Source: Numida meleagris (Eukaryota; Chordata; Aves; Galliformes; Numididae). Taken from it: a DNA stretch of 64,000 nucleotides. The DNA lies in assembly GCF_002078875.1 (NCBI RefSeq), contig NC_034415.1:24219381-24283380 (forward strand), in the 5' to 3' direction. The notes beneath the pieces are model-generated. The model saw only the letters and a list, made by a program, of their open reading frames with translations, was not told the origin of the DNA and searched no databases. The position numbers and the translations under genes are program-made. Each line of letters begins with the position of its first letter. Position 1 is the first letter of the stretch. Of this stretch, positions 54,601 to 64,000 are shown in pieces.

Positions 54601-57504
54601 TATGTGCAAGACATTTATCCAATGAAGGAGATACATAACTGACACAGATTGCTTCCCTCCCCTCAAAGTTGTTAGCAAGATTTCCAGCTAGAAGACAAAC
54701 TCATTAGAAGACAGGAGAAGCAGGCAGCTGAGGCACAGGCAGGGATCAGCAGAAAGCCAGGGCAGCACTAATTAACAGTCTAGCCAAACACCTGGGAAGA
54801 ATAGCATGAACATTCAGCAGCCAGAAGTCTGCTTGGCTCTCCCTGAAAAGGAATCAGATAGCTTGGGTATAGCCGAGAGCAGAAGGGTCTCTGCGAGGTA
54901 TATTTACACTAATACACAACAAGGCTGTTCCTCTGTAGCTTACACATGTGCCTGTCCTTGACACCAGCAATTAAAAAAAAACCACAAGACCATGAGTTGG
55001 TAGCTTGAAACAAAAATTTGAACGTTTTGCATTAATGAGCAATCAAGACTCAGGGTTTATCACAGGAAAAAGGATCTAAATGCATTCACATTATGTGCGG
55101 ACGCACTCTATTCACAAGGCTCACCACCTGAACATTCACAGGAGCACAACCAGCTTCTTGTTATTTTCTTGGCTGCTTCAACAGCAACAGCGAGGTACTC
55201 ACACAGGAAACGCACTTGAGGTTTTAAATCACAACAGACGTTCTTTGCCGCTGCTCTGAAAGATCCAAATCCCTACCAGCGTTTTTCTAGTGCAGATTTC
55301 CAGCCACAAATTCTTTGTTCAAAACAAAACGTCACCAAAACTTCTTACTTGTACCAGATTTAATCCCCTCAGCACCATGACTTTTCCAGCAGCGTACATG
55401 AGGAACATTCTTCATAATAAATAAACCTTGTTTTTTTTTTTTAAAGGATTATGCTTTTGCTGCTTGTTGTTGTTTTTAAAGAAAAATAACACAGAAAAAT
55501 AAAGCTCACCCATTGTTCAGCTGGACAGCAGCAGCAATTACAAACAGTACACGTGCCACTCCACTGCTGCCACGTACCTGGTACCCTCCTTGCTTAGGCT
55601 GCTAGAAGACTCAGAACGGAGGCTACGTCAGCCCCGTAACCAGCACCAGGAAGGGCCCATTTGATGGCAGAGGGCTGCTTGTCCTGCGCCTTGTGCTCGG
55701 CTGTCACACCTCCTGCATGTTACGTGAATACATGCACATGCTTCCTTTACAAAAGCAGGCTTTGACTGGAAGCCACCACACATCAAGTAAACAGACGCCG
55801 TGTACATTAGGAAGGAAAAAATCCACCAAAAAGCACATGGGTGAGTGAACAGAGTGACCTCTGGCAGACTAGTATGTGATATTAATGAGAAAATGCTAAC
55901 GTGGAGCTTACTGTTCCTGCTGGCAGCTAGAAATAGGAACAAACAGGCAAGCAAGATGAGTCACTAGTTAAGACATGGAAAAGATGCAATGTCATGAAAA
56001 GCCTGTGAAGTTTCAAATGCTGCCAGGAGCAAAATAACACCTGGTTCCTTCAGAGCTCAGCATTGATTAAAATGCTCCATTTCAACAGATTGTATTGAGC
56101 ATTTTAAAATTATTATTACTGTTATTGAGAGCTCCTGTTGCTGAAGAGTCACTGGAACTTACTCAGGAGCACCTAGATACCTTGAGAGCCAGCTCCATGC
56201 GAGCAATATTAGCAACATGCAGCAAAACATTTCTGTTGGAGGAAAAAGAAAGAAAACACACACAATAAAACCAATTCTGTCTTTCAGATAAAAGGTGCTA
56301 CTCTTGCAAAGTGTTTTTTAAACATTTTCCTAACTTTGCTCAACTTCCACTTCTCTAATTGCAAATAAACAATTTGAGATTGCAGCAAAGTCCAAATACA
56401 TCACATCCCTTGATGAACCATCTACTCAGGGTAAGTAATAAAACCATCACTGCAAAGACAAAATAGAAAAAAAGAATCTGACTGAATGCAATTTTATATA
56501 AAAAGTGTGCCAGTTTTGCAAGACCTTTTTAGTTATTCCACATATACCCTTGAATTATCTTAGCCAATCGTTGTAAGAACAGCTAGCTGTACAACACACA
56601 GAGATGTCTGACCAACATCAGCCATTATAAACAGCATTAATTTGCTGGAGTTGTTGAGAAACAGACGAATTAATCACAGGTAGAGTAGCTCAGAAGCAGC
56701 ACTACACTACTGTCAATAAGCAAGCCCAAACATCCTAGTTGGTGCTGCAGTGCACTGGATGGATGTGTGCTGGTCCAGCTACCACTGTGCGGGTCGTAAC
56801 GGTGGTCTCCTGACACAGGGAGATAAACAACAAAAAGGAAGATCTCAATACATTATAAATCAACTGCCAAAAGAACAAATGCAAAATTTGTGAGGAGCAA
56901 GTCAAGTGATGTGTGGTATAGATCTGGCTAAATTCAGTAATCTGGTTCTTTGATCTGGAAACTAACAAGAACAGGTGAAGGGAATTAGCGTTATCGACAT
57001 ATCAGTCACCCTCCCCCTCAAACACAGGCAAGAAAAACAGCTAATCCCAGCTAGGAGAGCAGCAGAACAAGACCCAGGCTTCCTGGAGCCTATTTCTAGG
57101 TGATCAAATGTCATGGTAACCAGCAAGAGAGGCAGCAACTGCTCAGGTCTGTGCAGCTGGGCAGCAGCTCCCACAGCACTCCTGGGCTGTGTCCTCTGCT
57201 GCTAGACTCCAGGCAAGTCCTTCAGTTAACTCATTTACAAAGCAAATCTGTATGTCCAAAGGCGTTTATGAAGCTTCAAGACTATATGCCTGGAGACCTG
57301 ATTGTACTCCTCTAATTGTAAGGAAACTTAGTTTAGTATTCTGCTGCAAGCACCACTCCATGGAAACGTTCCTGTCAACAAAAGATTTCAGCATATTCAG
57401 TAATGCACTGGGGCTAAATCCGGGCCTCATACTTCACAACCTCCCCTGTGCGTATTCTGTTATGGGGGTCAATTCTAAGACAAACACTTAAAGATTTTGG
57501 GCAA

Positions 57505-57584
57505 CTTGCTCTAGGTGGCTCTGCTTAAGCGGTGGGATTGGTCTCGGTGTCCTCCAGAGGTCCCTTCCAGCCTCAGCTATTCTG
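57505..57584 (+). mobile_element. Short CR1 3'-end fragment
   Basis: Contains ttgctctaggtggctctgct and ccagaggtcccttccagcct, ending tattctgtgat. Recognisable as the last about 80 bases of a CR1, in the long RAB3B intron. Confidence 0.8.
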
Positions 57585-60500
57585 TGATTTGGGGGGGAAT
57601 CTTGACGGTCAGTGTTTCCCATTCTCCCTGTTACTGGGTCTTAAACGTGTCAGGACCTGAGGTAAACTGCCCCCAAGCAGACAGCCATGTGTCACTCTTT
57701 TCTTTGGGAATGTACCATGTGTAACGTGTGCAGAGACAGCATACTGCTCACCCAAGCACTTGGGGGAGTCACTTCCATTTCTCTGAATGCTATTCTCAAA
57801 GGCACTTGTACCAAGAGCGGAGCAATATTAGCAATGCTTATGATTTTGTCCATGTTATGATCTTTCTGAAGCCCCAATTCAGGTAAGCATTAAACTATTA
57901 AAAACATGGAAAGTTCTAGCATTCAGGAAGATGGAATAAAAGCTTAAAGACAACAAAACTCAAGAGCAACCTGAAGCTCACAAACCAGAAAGTAAATAAG
58001 AAGGAACAATAAGTATGCATCTCATTTCTGTGGATCTTGAAATACCTATTGTTGGAATTTAACAATTACATGAATCCTTCTAACTCATAGGTTTATATTT
58101 GATGGTGATGTGCAGGTATTTCAAAAAGGAATGCAATAAATCTGATGCAGTTCTCACTGGTGAAATGAAAGAGTTTTTGCTTAAATTCACAAAAACCTCA
58201 TGAAAACCAATCAACTGGAATTTGAAACTTCCCAAGTAAGCTCACATCTCTGCTGAGAATAGAAAGGAAAAATTTCAGTTGAAGAGGTGCTATTTTGAAG
58301 TAGTTGCAAGCATCTTAAAATAGAGGCTTAGAATTCAAGTGCTTTAAGAACCGCAACAGTATGCATATGATGATGCTCAGTAATAGCACAAAATCCGCTA
58401 CCATTTACCATAACATTTTCTATTTTAACTACACAGCCCAGATGTGGCTCTTTTGTACTCCTGAGGCTGCTCATTAAGTAGCTGAGAGCTCCCTCTGGGG
58501 CTGCCACGTGCTTACAGTGCCAATGAGTTTCTTGGTATGATGTCTTTGCAGCCTATTTTATGTTCATCCACCTTTGTGCTTGATGCTGTCTCCTCCTTTC
58601 CAGTTGGAAAGAGGATCATGAGCAAATGCTTCTTGACATCTGTGAGCTTCGCTGCTGTCTGACATTTCTATAGCATACCAATCACCTCTACAGCTCATCT
58701 CCACAATGCCTCCCCTGTTCTCTCCAGGCCACTTGCCGTTTCCCAGTCTAACTGAGGTTGGACAGATGCTGCTGGGCCCACCTTACATTGCTTTTGAGTA
58801 TAAACATCTGGAAAATAAGCACTGACAGATGTTCACACCATTGCGAATCTCACACATTTGAAACCAACACATTCTGAACAAACATTGATATGGAAAATAC
58901 TGGTAAAGAACTTTATCACATTCATAATGATTTATTAAGCAATGCAAGGCATAAAAGCTACAGACCACTTCAAACCCAATTTGCTGCTAGGATAATATGT
59001 TTACATGTACACAAGTGGAAAAGGTCAAAGAATTGTCATCCTAGCAAGAAAAATACTAGCTGCGGGGGAGAATTTTGGTTCGCTCTAGCAGCACTGTTTA
59101 TGCTTCTTACAGGAGTTAAGCTAGCTTCTCCTGAAGTCAACAAAATTACTTTTATCAGGGGCAAACCCACTGGGCAGAGAAAAGCTTCATGGACTGCTGC
59201 TTTAGCGCACACTGTGCTTACCTGCTCTTCTTTGCAGAGAGCTATGGGGCTGTGTGCCTGTAGGTCCCCCTCTCCCAGTCAAGCTCTGCACCAGGATGTT
59301 GGTGACGCTTGCGAGCACAGTCTCCTCTGTTCAGTACAGATGTGGGGAGATGTATATGGTGATTGAACTTTGGTGTAAAATAAACCCCGAATTGCCAGCT
59401 GCTGCCTGCATCATTCCCCATTATATTCACCAATTTTGTGTTAATATAACTTCTTAAAATAGGAAAACTGCACAGCACCACCCCAAACAAGCAAAGGTCT
59501 ATCAACAAATCTGTAACCGAAGCATCAGTCACAACACAAACACACATGCCCAAGCACTGTGCTATTTCTTAAATCACCCAGACTGTCTGCCAGTAGAAAA
59601 TTGACAACAGGCTCTCTGGACCAGTGGTTCGGTTCAACACAGGGCAATTCTACACTCCATTACCATCACAGCTTTTAAACACCTCTCAGCACAGGAATGA
59701 ATTTGTTCTGTTGCACTAAGGAAAATATATATATATATTTGTCAGATGAAGCCAACTTCCTTAGTGAGAACTAACCGCTGGGCAGTAAGACTCCATTTGC
59801 TTTTACGTGTAGCCATCTGATTTGCCTAGAAAAAGTGCAACAAGCTGATTTTTCCTGAAGAATACAAGTTATTTACTATGACAGAGAAGAAACATAGACC
59901 CTTAGGAATTGTTCCTGGTCCCATTTGAGTCCACAGTCACTCTCCTTGATTGAAAAGGTGCAGAAGCAAACTCTGGGGCAAAGCATAACCTTGAAGTGAG
60001 CAGACCAAGGGGACATGACTTCAACAATGTAACTGCCTCAAAATGTGATGAAACTACATTTAAATGAACTGCACTTTTTCCCCACTGCTTTCTTGCCTTA
60101 CTTTGATGTCAAATAATTAAATCTTGTCTCAGTTTTGGAGGCTCTAGAGCAGCAGTGGAAGCTTTGGTTTTGGCTCTCTGGATCTTACCCCGATGCTTTA
60201 CACCATGATTCAGGCAGTAACGGGATCCAAATTAGTTTCCATTTCACTGGTATACTGGAGTATGAACCCCAAACACCATTCCCAAAGAGAGGTCAGAGAA
60301 CTAAAGGTGTCCTAGATCCTAGTTATCTTCAGCAAGCAGAGCACAAATAGACATGCTGCAAAATTTCATCCACAGTATGTACACTTCCCGGAGTCAAATA
60401 GTCAGATGATAAATATTAGATGATAAAGAACAGACACCTCAGTTCTAATCTCAAAGCATCCTTCCACCTCACTAATGAAATCATACCAAACAGCCCTGCA

Positions 60501-62474
60501 TTCATTAGGATAGTTGTATCAACAGACAGTAAGTGTTATATAAAATTTCTTAAATGAGATCAGGCAATGTTCAGGCACATGTTTACTTCATTGTAATTAA
60601 TAAACAGACTGGCTGGGATGAGATGTAAACATAACCGACCTCCACATATGCCCTATCTTTCAAAACAGCTTACTGACGAGACCTGTGTGCGCAACCTCCA
60701 TCCACACTTTCTTCAGCAATATGTTCACTGCTTTGCCACTCTGAAAATGGAAGAGGTCAGGTTTTTGCATGAAAGTAGAAAAACTGCAAATATCACAGGT
60801 GCGTTTGGCAGACAGAGAAGCTCATCACTGTGCCCCTGAAAGAAAACGGAAGGGATCGTGCTAGAAGTACCACACTGGGACTCTCTATAGGGAATGGGAT
60901 CTGCTGCAGAGATTGCACTGCTGGGAAGGAGACACCTCATGATATAAGAAAGAGGAACTGAAATGAGCCAAAAGAACAGCAGAAAAAAAAGATGATGGGA
61001 GGGCTGGCTTATTAGAATACTTCGGAAGAGTGAGATGTGTTTGGATGAGTTAAGTAAGAATGGAACATCCCCAGATATTACAGGGCTTGTTTCAGCGAAG
61101 GCAAAACAAAGAGCTTCCTCAGGTTCTGGTTTGAACATCCTGCACCGTTGTTCATTCATTTCCCACCTTACCCATGAGATGGGCGAGAGAATAAAAAACA
61201 AAAACCAACAACAACAAACTAGAACCCATGGGTTGAGATAAAACTAATTTACTAAGATAGAGAAAAGGAAAAGGATGGGCTTTTTCAGCTGTGCCACTGA
61301 TGAGCAGAGACTGGGTCTTCAGGCAAACTCCCTGCCCTGCTGGATAATTGTGTTTCTGCAGCTCCTAAGGAACATAAGAAATTAGGGATGATCAAGTGAT
61401 GTTAGCATTGCTGCACATAGCAAGATGGAGTAACTGCTGTTGGTCTGCTTCACTTCTGAGGGTTTGGCCAAACTCAGATTGAAGGAATTTGCTAAAGTCA
61501 AAGACATGTTTTGTTCATGCTCTGTTTGAATTTAAGAGACACAGATGAGGATTTGATGCCCCATGACACACGCCTGTAGTAGTACGTTGTTGTTGTTGTA
61601 GCATCCTCCTGAGCTTCTCCATTTTGTCAGTTTGTGACATAATCTGAATTTTGAACAATTCCATAGTAATGTAGCATAGTGCACAGACTGAGAATTACTA
61701 CCACACTGTTACCACCTCTACATATTTGCGGTTGTTGAAAAGCTATTTGTTCAGATGTCATTCTCAGAATTCAGGAGCAAACTGTGGAAACACAATGAAG
61801 TTGTCTAAGAACAGAAACTTGACTACAGGCTTCACATTGTGTCTCAATTAGACTGAGCTTAGGTCACAATTCTCACTTGTTAAGAGGATTGTTAAAACAA
61901 AGAAAATGAACAAATAAGGAAAAAAAAATCAACCAGGAGCAGTCATAATGTTCATAAGCAGCACCTTTGTCTTACTGAAAGTATTGGAAAGCTTCAACAG
62001 CAATGCAGTTGAGCATCAGAATTTTCAAACACACACTATTATAATATAAGGAAAGATAAGAAATTCAAAAGCAATGTGTTATATTAGCTTAATAGTTCTA
62101 TGGTAAATAGTTTTACAATTTTGTAAGAAATACTATAAAGAACATGAGTTACCATGGTACCATTGTTCCTCCGAGCTTCATGTTTTCAACACAAAGTGAA
62201 TGCATTAAAGGTAACGTGGAGCTGCACTTCCTGCACTGCAAACTCATTCATCTTTTTACGTGGGAAACCACAATAAGCAGCACAGGACTTTTTTTCAGAA
62301 TTTCTTTGCTCACAGAAGTCACCAGCTTGTTATTCAAAATTCGTTATAGTTTCCACAGTTGAAAAATTATTTCTGTGGTACCCAGACACAGTTTTCCAAG
62401 GTAATGTTGGACAAAACATCACATGGCTGGCACATGGCACTCTTTTTGTTCTTTCTTTACAACAGAAGAAGAGA

Positions 62475-63018
62475 TTGTATCCCTCCTCTCTGCCTTCGTG
62501 AGCCCCCATCTGGAGTACTGTGTCCAGGACTGTGGCCCCCAGCTCAGAAAGAAGTGGAGCTGCTGGAGCGGGTCCAGAGGAGACCACAAAGATTATCAGA
62601 GGGCTGGAGCACCTCTCCTACAACAAAGGGCTGAGGGAGCTGGGCTTATTCAGCCTGGAGAAGAGATGGCTCCAGGGAGACCTTGTTGCAGCCTTTCAGT
62701 ATTTAAAGGGAGCTTATAAACAAGATGGAAGATGACTTTACACGGTCCAATAGTGATAGGACAAGGGGGAATGGCTTTAAACTAAAAGAGGGGAGATTTA
62801 GAGGAGGGGAGATTTCAAGGAGAAATTTTTCACTGAGAAGGTGGTAAGGCACTGGCACTGCTGCCCAGAGAAGCTGTGGATGCCCCATCCTTGGAGACCT
62901 TCAAGGCCAGGCTGGATGGGGCCCTGGGCAGCCTGATCTGCTGGGTGGCAGCCAGCCCACGGCAGGGGTTGGAACTGGATGGGCTTTAAGGTTCCTTCCA
63001 ACCCAAGCCATTCTGTGA
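62475..63018 (+). mobile_element. CR1 LINE fragment, plus orientation
   Basis: About 540 bases of CR1 3' sequence: cttcgtgagcccccatctgga, agcctggagaagagatggctc, ccaggctggatggggccctg, and an end at ccattctgtgat. It is 5'-truncated. A 14-base tandem duplication (gaggggagattt repeated) occurs at about 62787-62815. Open frames here are remnants of the element, not genes. It lies in the long RAB3B intron. Confidence 0.92.
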
Positions 63019-64000
63019 TCCAAACCAGGCTTTGCTCTCAGGTATGCTGTTTTAGAAGCCGGAGTTTTCTGGACTTGTCTGATTTCAGCTGAGATTACCT
63101 TATTCACTTTCTCAACAGCAACAAAAAACTGGCAGTTAGGAAGCATGTTCCTGTCATTCTAGATGGACAGCATTAGAGGAGCAGCTCAGAAAAGGAAAGA
63201 AGAAAGCATTCACATGGTGTCAAAGCAAGGCAGACGGGCGAACATCTCCAGGGCCTTTTAGGACTCCTGCTGAGTCTTTGTGAGGATCACTTCTCCTCAC
63301 TGACATTTCACCAGCAAGTGCTTTTCTCCCAACTGTATATTTGGCTTCCTGCCTCCACAGACTGCTTCCAGCCTCTGGCCACTTCCAGTGCCCCAGCCCT
63401 GTTTCTATGCCCTGGTGGTGCAGAGATGACATGAATTTGGTATGTGTGTCAGACACGTATCTAGATATGACAAAACCATATCCAGGACTATCTTGTGTAC
63501 TTCCTAAAGCAAAATACAAATTCTTCTTCAATGACTGAGGAGTTGATAATATTAAAAGAAGGAAAAAAACCCACCAGCCTAAAGGTAGATACTCATTTAA
63601 ATGGAAATACAGATTGTTTTAGCCACAGAAAAACATTAGGTTTCATAGGTTCACATTAAGAGTATACCCCATTTGCTGTTACTGTTTGCTTACCCCCTGA
63701 ATGAACACAGGTGTTAACTGACCAGATTTAATCCCTAAATATCATATACAAACTGCCTCACGGACATATCAAGGCTGTCATCTGCCATTTCCCAAAGAAG
63801 ATGCCACCCTGCCTCTTGACAGGAGCAAATTAAATATCAGCAAGCCTCTTCCTATCTTAGCGACTGTGCTCGTGTCACATGAACAAATCCTGCAAAACAT
63901 ACAGTGAAAGCAGAAAAAGCCAACTTCCTTCTTCCTGTGCCCAAGGAGAATGCCAAGCTAAGCTACAAAGCGACCCTCGCGCGTCAGCACACCTTTCTTC

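Noticed and set aside
58890..59366. 158-codon + strand frame in the RAB3B intron
   Set aside because: No domain, splice pattern or family resemblance. Expected by chance in 64 kb.
62359..62735. Overlapping frames of 71-98 codons
   Set aside because: They lie in CR1 sequence near its 3' end and are too short and frame-broken to encode reverse transcriptase.

Overview
This is vertebrate nuclear DNA, almost certainly from a bird and probably a galliform such as chicken or turkey. Short exons have GT-AG introns, there is one CpG island, introns are compact, and the only interspersed repeats recognised are CR1 LINE fragments, the dominant avian retroelement. There are no prokaryotic operons, CRISPR arrays or integrated viruses. 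Three protein-coding genes were rebuilt by joining exons whose splice phases and translations agree with known vertebrate families. Most long open frames elsewhere are chance frames.

Layout. (1) Positions 1 to about 13.8-14.1 kb, + strand: the 3' part of OSBPL9 (oxysterol-binding protein-related protein 9, ORP9). It has 15 constitutive coding exons plus a 39-nt exon and runs to the stop at 13140-13142. The PH-domain exons and promoter lie upstream of the window. (2) 39306 down to 14581, - strand: a complete coding set for NRDC (nardilysin), 31 exons and 3333 nt in one consistent frame (1110 residues). It includes the acidic domain and the HFLEH zinc motif. OSBPL9 and NRDC converge tail to tail. 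(3) 38.4-39.8 kb: CpG-island promoter of NRDC, with four CCAAT boxes and a 55-base assembly gap (39326-39380) just upstream of the chosen ATG. (4) 41980 down to 41793, 44304-44180 and 51637-51519, - strand: the last three coding exons of RAB3B. Its earlier exons lie beyond the right edge, so about 12.4 kb at the right end is intron. RAB3B is in tandem upstream of NRDC.

The three genes are neighbours by conserved synteny (OSBPL9-NRDC-RAB3B are also adjacent on human chromosome 1p32), not a pathway. ORP9 moves lipid between ER and Golgi/TGN, nardilysin is an M16 metallopeptidase that helps ectodomain shedding, and RAB3B controls regulated exocytosis. Points worth a second look are two GC-AG introns, a 39-nt in-frame cassette exon and a second phase-compatible candidate exon in OSBPL9, very close convergent 3' ends, a stop codon overlapping a poly(A) signal in NRDC, paired CCAAT boxes, and the gap that hides the true NRDC N-terminus. 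I found no convincing new biological system.
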